A DNA stretch of 51,874 bases, from NCBI GenBank assembly GCA_964510495.1, contig CAZECR010000006.1, positions 1 through 51,874 of the forward strand, read 5' to 3'. The notes below the pieces were generated by a model, which was not told the origin of the DNA, ran no database searches, and saw only the letters and a list, made by a program, of their open reading frames with translations. The DNA is from CAZECR01 sp964510495 (GTDB lineage: Bacteria > Patescibacteriota > Patescibacteriia > Magasanikbacterales > GWA2-37-8). The position numbers and the translations under genes were made by a program. The first letter of the stretch is position 1; the number at the start of each line of letters is the position of its first letter. Positions 16,027-24,465 of this stretch are shown here, one piece after another.

Positions 16027-17442
16027 CTAGTAGAGCGAGCGCTTGGCCGCCAGGTCGTCGGCGGAGTTGGCGAGGAAGACCAGCTCACAGACCGCGATGC
16101 GGCTCATTCGGGCGATGAACTGTCGCACCGAGTCGCCGTTTGCGTTCATCTGCTTGCTGCAGCAGTAGGCGTCGACGGGGCGCTTCTGCCCATTGGTTTC
16201 GTCGGCGGTGACGAAGCGAAAGATGGTGGAGGCGCTTCGGGAGTAAGGCCCCGTCCACCGGCGACGATCCGCGCCTGCCCCGACCAGAATCAGGTCTTGC
16301 GACTCGATCGGCGGAAGGGTGGCGCCCAGGTTATAGGCGTAGCCGGTGCACCCCGCTGCGGTCGAAACAAGCAGTTGGTCGCAGCTGAGGGCGGGGAAGC
16401 GGAGGTGGTCGCCGAAATAGGCGTCGATGTTCAGCCCCTGGCCGCCGGGCGCCTTGATCCAGGCATCGTTCATGCCCACCATGGACACGACCTTGCCGCT
16501 CTCCATCTCGGCCTCCGCGTAGAGGAGCGGCAAGTGGTAGCAGCTCAGCCGACGGTTGCTGCTGAGGAGGCCGGTCACTTCGTCGAAGACGCGATCGGGC
16601 TCGTTGAGGAGGTAGCCCCGATGCCCGGCGTTGATGCCAAAGATCGGGAGGCGCAGGCGCCAGTGGGTGCCGACCGTGCGTTGCACCATGCCGTCGCCGC
16701 CGATCGTGATGATCAGGTTAGGCGCCTGGCCCGGTTTGTGCTCGAGGTGCTTCAGGCGTTCGTAGAAGTCGAGCGCCCTGGGGTTACGCTCGTCGACGAC
16801 GAACATGGCGCGCAGGGGCTCGCTCACCGTGAGGTCGGTGATGACCGGGGGCGTGCAGCCGCGGTAGAGCTTGCGGTGCTCGATGTACTCGGCCACCCGG
16901 CCGTACAAATACTGGCGGGCGTTGTGGCCCTGGAAGATCATGGCGCGCACGTCGGCGCTCGTCAGGCTGGACCAGCCGCTGACCATGGTGTGCTTGAGGG
17001 GGTGGTCGTCGGGCGACAGCGGGTCGTTCTCGCGATCGAGGACGATGATCTCGTGCTCGGTCAGAAGGTCATTGGCCTCTTTCCAATAGCGCTGCACCTT
17101 GGAGGTGCCGCTGCCGAGGCCGACGAGCAGGTCTGAGCCGATGACGACGCTCGCGCTGCCCCAGTGCCCGAGCTTGCGCAGAACATCGGCGATCGGGGTG
17201 AAGGTGTCTTGCTCGAGATCGTCGAGGTACACGGTCACGTTCGCGAGACCCTGGAAGTTGAGGTCGGCCATGACGGCCCGATCGGCCGTCAGCACATCGT
17301 TGTGCCGCGGCTTGTCGCTGCGCGGGCCACAGGGGACCACGATGACGTGGTAGTCCTGCTTGATCAGCTCACGAACCACCGCGCGTTGCTCGTGCGTGGG
17401 TGGGTTGAAGTTGCCGCCATAGAGCGCGATCTGCTTGTGCAT
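16027..17442 (-). CDS. Fused nicotinate/nicotinamide mononucleotide adenylyltransferase and NAD kinase
   Basis: 471 residues, two enzymes in one chain. Residues about 1-195 are a nucleotidyltransferase with GGNFNPPTHEQ (phosphate-binding motif, last His of HxGH replaced by Gln) and the SLTSADVR loop (S-x-T-x-x-R type). Residues about 225-471 are an NAD kinase with ITIGGDGM, INAGHRGYL, a GMNDAW segment and VSTAAGCTGYA. The chain could make NAD from the mononucleotide and convert it to NADP. GC-rich; start at 17442 behind a GGGAGG Shine-Dalgarno. Monocistronic, with its own promoter and terminator. Confidence 0.87.
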   Translation of the reverse strand: MHKQIALYGGNFNPPTHEQRAVVRELIKQDYHVIVVPCGPRSDKPRHNDVLTADRAVMADLNFQGLANVTVYLDDLEQDTFTPIADVLRKLGHWGSASVVIGSDLLVGLGSGTSKVQRYWKEANDLLTEHEIIVLDRENDPLSPDDHPLKHTMVSGWSSLTSADVRAMIFQGHNARQYLYGRVAEYIEHRKLYRGCTPPVITDLTVSEPLRAMFVVDERNPRALDFYERLKHLEHKPGQAPNLIITIGGDGMVQRTVGTHWRLRLPIFGINAGHRGYLLNEPDRVFDEVTGLLSSNRRLSCYHLPLLYAEAEMESGKVVSMVGMNDAWIKAPGGQGLNIDAYFGDHLRFPALSCDQLLVSTAAGCTGYAYNLGATLPPIESQDLILVGAGADRRRWTGPYSRSASTIFRFVTADETNGQKRPVDAYCCSKQMNANGDSVRQFIARMSRIAVCELVFLANSADDLAAKRSLY

Positions 17443-17579
17443 ATCGATCCTCCCTTTCGTAATTGGGTGTTTGTCAAAGATGCTCCATGCAAGGAGCGGG
17501 TAAGGTGAAAACTGTTTTTCAACTGGCCCGTGCGTTGCATGGATAACTAACGAACGTGTGACTCGAATTAAAACGTCTT
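17443..17579 (-). promoter_or_regulatory. Structured 5' leader of the NMNAT-NADK gene
   Basis: About 130 bases of untranslated leader. CCATGCAA (17485-17492) can pair with TTGCATGG (17535-17542), enclosing a smaller TGAAAA/TTTTCA hairpin. CTCC...GGAG close to the first arm offers an alternative local fold. No known riboswitch is recognised. Confidence 0.35.
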
Positions 17580-17608
17580 AATATAGCAGAAAATAGGGGG
17601 TTTGTCAA
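17580..17608 (-). promoter_or_regulatory. Promoter of the NMNAT-NADK gene
   Basis: Minus strand: -35 TTGACA (17603-17608), 17-bp spacer, -10 TATATT (17580-17585). Confidence 0.85.
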
Positions 17609-17652
17609 CTTGCTCCGAGCAAGGCCGAGGTATAAGGAAAATAATTTTTTGA

Positions 17653-17681
17653 TTGACAAAGGTGCATAAAATAGTTAGTAT
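17653..17681 (+). promoter_or_regulatory. Promoter of ileS
   Basis: -35 TTGACA (17653-17658), 17-bp spacer, -10 TAGTAT (17676-17681). Transcription should start near 17689, at the head of the T-box leader. Confidence 0.85.
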
Positions 17682-17688
17682 AAAAATA

Positions 17689-17901
17689 TATAGATCAGCC
17701 TGAAATCAACGGGCTTCCCAATAATTGGCAAAAACCTGTCTTGGGACTATAGAAGAAAGAAATTTATTGTTTTCGCAATAAAAGTAGACTCTTCCGGGTA
17801 AGCCCGTTACTGCTAGAAATCAAGTATAATGCCGAGATGGTACCGTCCCGATGTCTGTCGGGGCTCTCGCACGCTAATTTAAGCGTGTTTTTTATTTTTA
17901 T
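17689..17901 (+). promoter_or_regulatory. T-box riboswitch (isoleucine) before ileS
   Basis: The antiterminator is textbook: CGAGA (17833-17837), the 7-base bulge TGGTACC (17838-17844) that binds the tRNA acceptor end, GTCCCGA (17845-17851), a 6-base loop, TCGGGGC (17858-17864) and TCTCG (17865-17869), fully paired and contiguous. Upstream, AACGGGCTT (17708-17716) pairs with AAGCCCGTT (17800-17808). An ATC (Ile) codon at 17819-17821 in GAAATCA is the likely specifier; another ATC is at 17705-17707. A terminator follows. Known T-boxes sense uncharged tRNA and raise expression of the cognate synthetase. Confidence 0.85.
17870..17893 (+). terminator. Leader terminator of the T-box
   Basis: CACGCT (17870-17875) pairs with AGCGTG (17882-17887), followed by six T just before the ileS start. 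It abuts the antiterminator without sharing bases, so the way the two compete is not obvious. Confidence 0.7.
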
Positions 17902-20696
17902 ATGCTCTACAACGCCAACAACGAAGAAAACGAAGTCCTTAAATTTTGGGCTGAAAACAAGATTTTTGAAAAATCCATTTCTGAAAAACCAGCTGACAAG
18001 CCCTATGTTTTTTATGATGGTCCGCCATTTGCTACCGGCACGCCGCACTACGGCCACTTTGTTTCGTCGCTCATGAAAGACGTGGTGCCGCGCTTTTGGG
18101 CCATGAAGGGGTATCGCGTGGAGCGCCGCTGGGGATGGGATTGTCACGGTCTGCCGATCGAAAACATTGTTGAAAAAGAACTGGGCACCAAAACCAAAAA
18201 AGAAATTGAAGCCCTCGGGGTCGCCACGTTTAACGAACTTTGCCGTAGCAAAGTACTTGGCTATGTAGAAGACTGGAAAAAAACGATTACCCGCCTCGGC
18301 CGTTGGGTAGATTTTGATCATGCCTATCGCACGATGGACAAAGACTATATGGAGTCGGTCTGGTGGGTGTTCAAACAGCTTTGGGACAAGGGGCTCGTGT
18401 ACGAAGATTATCGTTCCATGTATATTTGCCCGCGCTGTGAAACAACGCTGTCGCAGCAGGAGGTGAGCGAAGGCTACAAAGATGTGAAGGATATTTCGCT
18501 CTATGTAAAGTTTGAACTTACTAAGTTTTCGCCAGAAATTTTTCAGCATGTTCCAAATGAACTGGATCGCAAGTTTATTAGTGAACAGAAAATGCATATC
18601 ATTGCCTGGACCACAACGCCGTGGACACTTCCTGGTAATGTGCTCCTCGCTGTGAATCCGGAACTGCTCTACACCGTGTGTACGATTGAAAACGAAGCCG
18701 GTGTGTATATCGTTGGTAAAGATCGTATTGCCGAAGTGCTCGAAGGTAAAAAATATGCTGTTCTGGCCGAAGTCCCTGGTGCGCTTCTGGCGGGCGCTAC
18801 GTACGTTCCGCTTTTTCCGTATTATAAAGATACGCCTAATGCGTTTCGTGTCGTCACGGCAGATTTTGTTACGGCTGAAGACGGAAGCGGGGTGGTGCAT
18901 ATTGCTCCTGCGTTTGGTGACGATGACTTTAAGGTTGGGAAACGTGAAGGCTTGCCACTCGTACAGCATGTTGGCATGGACGGTCGCTTCAAACCAGACG
19001 TCACCGATTTCGCCGGACAAGAAGTAAAGCCGCGCTCAGACGACGATAAAGTTCGCCTGGCTTCCGACATTGCAATTACTAAATACCTGCAAGAAAAAGG
19101 TTTGTTTTTAGCGAAGAAAAATATTGTCCATAGTTACCCGCACTGTTGGCGTTGCGACACACCGCTCATTAATTACGCAACGAGTAGCTGGTTTGTAAAA
19201 GTCACCGNNNNNNNNNNNNNNNNNNNNNNNNNNNNNNNNNNNNNNNNNNNNNNNNNNNNNNNNNNNNNNNNNNNNNNNNNNNNNNNNNNNNNNNNNNNNN
19301 NNNNNNNGAAAAATGTGGTGGCACGATGAAACGTATTCCTGATGTGCTCGACACCTGGTTTGATTCGGGGAGCATGCCATATGCCCAGGCTCATTATCCA
19401 TTCGAGAATAAAGCTGCTTTTGAAAGCAGTTTCCCAGCCCAGTTTATTGCCGAAGGCCAAGATCAAACACGCGCCTGGTTTTATTATTTGCATGTTTTAT
19501 CGACCGCACTCTTCGAGAAGCCGGCGTATAAAAATGTTATTGTGAACGGCATCGTGCTGGCCGAAGATGGTAAAAAAATGAGTAAGAAACTCCAAAATTA
19601 CCCGGACCCAAACATGGTGCTCGAGAAATATGGAGCAGATGCAATGCGTTTTTATTTGGTGAGTTCGCCGGTTGTTTCGGCTGAGAGTCTGAATTTTTCC
19701 GAAGAGGGTGTTAAGGAACTGTACGGCAAACTCGTCAACACACTTTGGAATGTTTTTGAGTTTTACCAGTTGTTTGCCAAAGATCTGCCAACGCAAAAAC
19801 CATATAAATCCGCCCATGTACTGGACCGCTGGATTTTGGCCGTGCTCCACGAAACGGTTCGTGAAGTAAACGAAAATATGGAAGCCTACCATTTGGCCGA
19901 AGCCGCTCGACCAATACTCGCCTTTGTGACCGAGCTCTCGCAGTGGTACGTTCGTCGATCTCGCGAACGCGTCAAAGGCACAGACGAACTTGATAAGCAT
20001 CATGCGCTCTATACGCTCCGCGAGGTATTGATCGTTGTTGCGAAACTCATTGCGCCATTCATGCCGTTCATGGCCGAGAAAATATATCAAGAACTGCGTT
20101 TTGACGAAGTCGGCGGCAAGGGCTGGGCCAAAGAAAGTGTGCACCTCGAACACTGGCCGGCACTCCACGACGAACATCATGATCAGAGTGTGCTCCAGGA
20201 AATGCTTGTTGCCCGTAAGATCGTCGAGCTCGGGCTTGCGCTCCGCGCTGAGACGGGGCTCAAGGTCCGCCAGCCACTCAACACCCTCGCGATCAACAAT
20301 GAGCATTTAAGTAAAGAACTGCATGTCATGATTGCCGAAGAATTGAATGTTAAAACGATTGATGTCTGCGAAGTAGTAACGGGCGACAATTGGAAGCTGC
20401 GTGAAGATGGTGGCGTAAAAGTGTGGCTCGATACCGCTATCGATGAGGCGCTCAAAAAAGAAGGTGTTGCCCGTGATATTATCCGCGCGATCAATCAGTT
20501 GCGCAAAGAAAAAGGATTTACTATTGAAGACAGGATTGCGGTCAGGTACACTACGTCGAACGACGAGCTCGCCAAAGTATTGGTTGATTGCGGCGAACAA
20601 ATTAAAAGCGCTGTTCTCGCGGATACTTTAGAGGCGGGGAGTGCAGACGAAAAATCAACGGTGCCGGATTTATTTTTGGCACTAAAAAAGATTTAA
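17902..20696 (+). CDS. ileS: Isoleucyl-tRNA synthetase, interrupted by an assembly gap
   Basis: Class I synthetase charging tRNA-Ile. The signature HIGH appears as TPHYGHFVSS (about residue 48), the form seen in eukaryote-like, type 2 enzymes. WTTTPWTLPGN belongs to the editing region, LDTWFDSGSMPYAQ follows the gap, and DGKKMSKK is the KMSKS loop. The 100-N run at 19208-19307 breaks the frame: left frame ends SSWFVKVT, the right part resumes EKCGGTMKRIPDV in another frame. The missing stretch should hold roughly 90-120 residues, so the N length is nominal and there is no reason to call a pseudogene. No Shine-Dalgarno; T-box controlled. Confidence 0.95.
19208..19307. other. Assembly gap (100 N) inside ileS
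   Basis: Exactly 100 N. The flanks do not share sequence, so real bases are missing here, unlike the second gap. Confidence 0.99.
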
Positions 20697-20722
20697 AATT
20701 ATTTACTTCTAGAGCTACTTGT

Positions 20723-22603
20723 ATGTCAGAAGCAAAACCTCGTTTTGGAGATGATTTCAAAATCGATGAAACAAATCGTCTCAATCCGCTCCATAAAAAT
20801 GAAAAAGTTCCTCAGTACGTACAGGCTGGTTTAGAGGTTCGTTATTTGCTAGCGGAGGCTGGCAAAGAAGATCCGAGCTGGAAAGAAATGCCCCCTAACA
20901 TTGAAAAGGTAGAAGATTTTTTTGATGTAGCCAAAGCGACGGTTACTAAAAACTGGAATGAGAAAGTTCAGGGGGTGTTGGTAGAAAAAGCACAGAAATG
21001 GGCGACGGAGTTAGAAGCAAAAGCTGATTCTAAATACGATGCGATGATTAGTGTTCTTAGAGACCCTCAAGCTCTCGAAGAAAAAATGCGTATTCGTCAG
21101 TTTGGCGTACTTGAACCTTTGCGCAACGTGGATGGTCTGGAGCATGCGTGGGCTGAATTACTTTTTATGTCTTCAGATAGGCAGTTAGCCGAGGTAACGG
21201 TTGCTCGGCGTTGGCTTAAGAGTGTGGATGCTGAAAAAAATCCAGGATTGCTCGAAAAATGGGGTTTAAAAAGCAAGGTCGAACTTGAGCTTTTAATTGA
21301 TAGCGCCGCTCTGCTTGGTAAATTTGTTGACCATGCATATGTTAGACAAGTAGAGTTTGCCGATGCTCCAGGCGGTTCAAAAAAGACAAAGCTCGCACAG
21401 GAAAAAGGCTCACGTTATTTATACGATGTGTATGATGATCCAAAAAGTGATTCTGTAACTGTAAAATCTTACGCTGAAGTTTTCCCGATGGAATTCGATG
21501 GTTTAAAAACAGGTTTTCTTACTTTGGCGTCTAAGGCTGAGGAAGCAGTAAAGAACGGAATACTTGGACAAGAGTATAAAAAATTTGGCCCTTATTTGCG
21601 TCAAATGGCATATGCATATGATTTACGTACTGAAAAAACTGACAAAGCTGCAAAAGAATGGGATCAATTAGGCAAGTCAGTTAAGGAGCTCGCTGACGAC
21701 GGTTGTCCTATAATGCTTGTACCCCAGAGCGATGCATCAGTAGCCGGCGATGCAAAAAAAGTTGACGCAGAAATTCGGTTGGGTTTTATTTCTAGAGAAT
21801 CAAGAGAGTTAACTGAAGTTGTAAACCATTTTCGTGCCTTAGCTGACGAAGTGCTAAAAGAACAGCGTCCGTATATGGATACCGATCATAAGGTAGGACC
21901 AATTATTATGAACTATCAGCCCTTTTCCTTTGGCCCGAATCTTTATTGGACAACGCGAGGTCAGGCAGGTAAAGATAAAATTGTGGCCCACACAAATGCT
22001 GTTGAGGAGGTTGCCAAAACAACAGCATTGCCAGCCCTTCGACGAGTTTTTGTTGAGGTGCCTGAAGAAGAAATTTTTCGGACCGCTTCCATTCTAGATA
22101 ATGCTTTGCATGAAGTGGGTCATGGGTTGGCTCCTACAGCAGATGACCAGATTAAAGCTCGTATTGGCTCTTCGAGTGAAGCGACGGCTGCAGAAGAACT
22201 TAAGGCTGATGTGGGCAATATGAAACTGGTTGCCTTGACACTCGAAAAAGGAAATCCACTTAATATTAACATTGGAGCTCAATTTTTCGGTAAACTCGGC
22301 GATGTTTGTGATTATTTAAAGAATAAATCGAGCAAAGTTGGGACTAGTGGCGAAAGGTATCATACAGATGGTGTGGCGATTATTGCTCGGCTTATTGAGA
22401 AAAAAGTTATTGTTCCTGAAGGAGATAAATTTCGTATTACCGATGCTGAAACCGGGGTGCGTGAGCTAGCCGGTCTGGCGGATGAAATCCTTGACCTCTA
22501 CACCAAGGGTACGCCCGAGAAGCTGCAGGACTACATTAATAAAGTGCGCGCAAAAAAAGAAGACCCTGCTGTAGCGGCCTTCTTAACAAAACTCAAAGGA
22601 TAG
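20723..22603 (+). CDS. M49-like zinc metallopeptidase
   Basis: 626 residues. A zinc site HEVGHG at about 460-465 (in NALHEVGHGLAP) and a second motif EELKAD at about 490-495 match the HExxGH/EExxAD pairing of dipeptidyl-peptidase III-like (M49) proteins. The N-terminal 400 residues are helical and poorly recognisable. There is no signal peptide, so it is probably cytoplasmic, and substrate and exopeptidase activity are unknown. It starts 26 bases after ileS and may be co-transcribed. Its stop is 2 bases from that of the converging gene, with no terminator between. Confidence 0.65.
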   Translation: MSEAKPRFGDDFKIDETNRLNPLHKNEKVPQYVQAGLEVRYLLAEAGKEDPSWKEMPPNIEKVEDFFDVAKATVTKNWNEKVQGVLVEKAQKWATELEAKADSKYDAMISVLRDPQALEEKMRIRQFGVLEPLRNVDGLEHAWAELLFMSSDRQLAEVTVARRWLKSVDAEKNPGLLEKWGLKSKVELELLIDSAALLGKFVDHAYVRQVEFADAPGGSKKTKLAQEKGSRYLYDVYDDPKSDSVTVKSYAEVFPMEFDGLKTGFLTLASKAEEAVKNGILGQEYKKFGPYLRQMAYAYDLRTEKTDKAAKEWDQLGKSVKELADDGCPIMLVPQSDASVAGDAKKVDAEIRLGFISRESRELTEVVNHFRALADEVLKEQRPYMDTDHKVGPIIMNYQPFSFGPNLYWTTRGQAGKDKIVAHTNAVEEVAKTTALPALRRVFVEVPEEEIFRTASILDNALHEVGHGLAPTADDQIKARIGSSSEATAAEELKADVGNMKLVALTLEKGNPLNINIGAQFFGKLGDVCDYLKNKSSKVGTSGERYHTDGVAIIARLIEKKVIVPEGDKFRITDAETGVRELAGLADEILDLYTKGTPEKLQDYINKVRAKKEDPAVAAFLTKLKG

Positions 22604-22605
22604 TA

Positions 22606-23508
22606 TTATGCTGGTAAACCAACGTTAAACTCGTGCAAGGGCGCGGCATCAAAATTCCACGACTGCTTCCAGCCGCAATCGTATGCCCGAGCATCATAGA
22701 AGCGCAAGCCCCTGGCGAGCGCTTCTTGAATTCTGGCGATTTTGATATACGTGTTGAAATCTTTGGGGGCCAAGCGGCTGAGCCCGCTATTCAAAGAATA
22801 AAAAGTGTCTTTGTAGACAAGCGCAAAACTGAAAGCAACTTTAACGCCGTCAACAATAAACGTAAGTAACGTTGGGTTAAATGTAGAATGTGAAAATTCA
22901 GCAAAGAGTAATTCTCGGTTCGGCAGATAAAAAGTTGAAGCATCGCCAAAGTATTCTTTGTTGTTGGAAAAGAGCGCGGGCAAATCTTCCCAGGCATCGC
23001 GTACTATTTCTACCTGGTGCATAGTAGCTGTTTTTTGGATGCGGCGACTCACTTCTTTACGTTGTTTCCCTTCAAGGTATTTATCTAGGTACTGTTCAAT
23101 TGTTGTGCAGCCGCTAAGATCAAGTGAGTAGCGATATTCCATTATCGGAAAGTTTTTGGTGTATGCATCGTTTGCAGTGATGTACCCGAGCTTGGCTGGT
23201 TGATCAATTGCTTGCCAAAATGTGATAGCGCGTTCTTCGTAGCCTTTTTTTAGAAAGATTTTATTGTCTTCCATGTACGATCCACCAAAAAATTCTAAAT
23301 ATTTACCAGCAGTGTTATATTCGAGCGGAAGAAGACCGATTGGTTCACCGTCCTCAAAACCAACATAAAATATCAGTTCGTAGTTAGTGAGCTTATAGGC
23401 GCAATACCGAAAATCCCAGACATCGTAGATGCTTTGGTCGGGAGTCAAAATATTCCAATATTTTTTAGCTTCCTCAAGATCGGTAATTTTTTGTATCGTA
23501 AAAGACAT
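22606..23508 (-). CDS. FemAB/BioF2-like acyltransferase (GNAT fold)
   Basis: 300 residues. The layout suggests a GNAT_6/BioF2-like domain: an N-terminal GNAT half with EPIGLLPLEY and LEFFGGSYMEDN, then a second half with TLLTFIVDGVKVAFSFALVY and a closing YDARAYDCGWKQSWNF. It is clearly paralogous to the next upstream gene (shared IYDxWDFR, LEFFGGxYMEDN, YGWKxxW-type end). FemABX relatives move aminoacyl groups to peptides. Last gene of a three-gene operon with the ATP-grasp ligase. Confidence 0.72.
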   Translation of the reverse strand: MSFTIQKITDLEEAKKYWNILTPDQSIYDVWDFRYCAYKLTNYELIFYVGFEDGEPIGLLPLEYNTAGKYLEFFGGSYMEDNKIFLKKGYEERAITFWQAIDQPAKLGYITANDAYTKNFPIMEYRYSLDLSGCTTIEQYLDKYLEGKQRKEVSRRIQKTATMHQVEIVRDAWEDLPALFSNNKEYFGDASTFYLPNRELLFAEFSHSTFNPTLLTFIVDGVKVAFSFALVYKDTFYSLNSGLSRLAPKDFNTYIKIARIQEALARGLRFYDARAYDCGWKQSWNFDAAPLHEFNVGLPA

Positions 23509-23542
23509 AGGCAGTCGTGCGGGCGGTAAATAAAAATGTAAG

Positions 23543-24457
23543 TTAGGAAGCTTTGAATTGGTATTGAGGAATTTTTTTGAGGCCCCATTTTTCTTTCCAT
23601 CCGTAGTCTCTCACAAACGCATCAAAAAGGGTACAGCCTTCCGTGATCGCATCATCAAATTTTTTGATGTGGATGTATTCTTTAAGGTTAAGCAGTGGTT
23701 CGGCAACGATACCGGTGTTTATGGAGGCGTAATTTTTGTTATAGAGCAAGGCTAATGAAACAGCCTGTTTTTCTCCATTAACAACAAAAGTGAGGAGGCG
23801 AGGGGTGAATGTTTCATGTGCCTTGCACAAGTCGCGGAAAATATCTTGACGATATTCGCGGGCAAACATTGACTGCCTGGGTCCGTCTTTAAATTGGTCG
23901 ATATTGAGTTGAAATAGAAGTTCCAAGTCCTCCCAGTTATTAACTATAATTTGCGGGTTCGTTTCGTCGATTTTGCGTAAACGTTTTTTAAATTTCTTTT
24001 TGGTTTCCCCGTGGTACTGGGCTTCGATATAATCATCGCTACTTTTAAAAGTATCGAGCGGTAATACGTATTTGTAATCTACGATCGGAAAGGTTTCGGT
24101 ATACGGGTCGGTACTGCGAATAAATTCTAAATCATTTGGTTTGTCGAGGTGTTTGTAGAGTTCGGGGATGCAATATTCATAACCAGGAAGGGCAAAGACG
24201 CGATTGTCTTCCATGTAGTCACCACCAAAAAATTCGAGTGTAGTGCCATTTTCACCCATCTGGAGTGGCATGAGCGCCACGACTTTTCCGTCGACATTCG
24301 CAGTGTAGAAGAAAAGCTCGTTACGGTAATAGCGATGAAATGTTTCACGAAAATCCCAGTCATCATAAATTGTTTCGGCCGGGCTCAGCTGTTTCCAGAG
24401 TTTTTCAGCTGTTGCCTGGTCGGAAACAAGAGTAATTGTAGGTGGGCGCATTTCCAT
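23543..24457 (-). CDS. FemAB/BioF2-like acyltransferase, paralogue
   Basis: 304 residues from ATG 24457, 8 bases after the ATP-grasp stop; a GTG at 24463 is also in frame. Same plan as the preceding entry: ETIYDDWDFRE, KVVALMPLQMG, LEFFGGDYMEDN, LLTFVVNGEKQAVSLALLY and FVRDYGWKEKWG. The pair probably arose by duplication and may act on the product of the adjacent ligase, perhaps adding two different acyl or aminoacyl groups. Substrate not evident. Confidence 0.72.
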   Translation of the reverse strand: MEMRPPTITLVSDQATAEKLWKQLSPAETIYDDWDFRETFHRYYRNELFFYTANVDGKVVALMPLQMGENGTTLEFFGGDYMEDNRVFALPGYEYCIPELYKHLDKPNDLEFIRSTDPYTETFPIVDYKYVLPLDTFKSSDDYIEAQYHGETKKKFKKRLRKIDETNPQIIVNNWEDLELLFQLNIDQFKDGPRQSMFAREYRQDIFRDLCKAHETFTPRLLTFVVNGEKQAVSLALLYNKNYASINTGIVAEPLLNLKEYIHIKKFDDAITEGCTLFDAFVRDYGWKEKWGLKKIPQYQFKAS

Positions 24458-24465
24458 AGACACTA

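Noticed and set aside
16297..17136. 279-codon plus-strand frame
   Set aside because: Shadow of the NMNAT-NADK gene, which has all catalytic motifs, a Shine-Dalgarno and a promoter.
17764..19020. 418-codon open frame on the minus strand opposite ileS
   Set aside because: It is the antisense shadow of an unambiguous synthetase gene; no start site, promoter or protein motif supports it.
19208..19329. Frameshift or pseudogene in ileS
   Set aside because: The frame change coincides with a nominal-length N run; both sides match intact synthetase sequence and the missing part is about the size expected.
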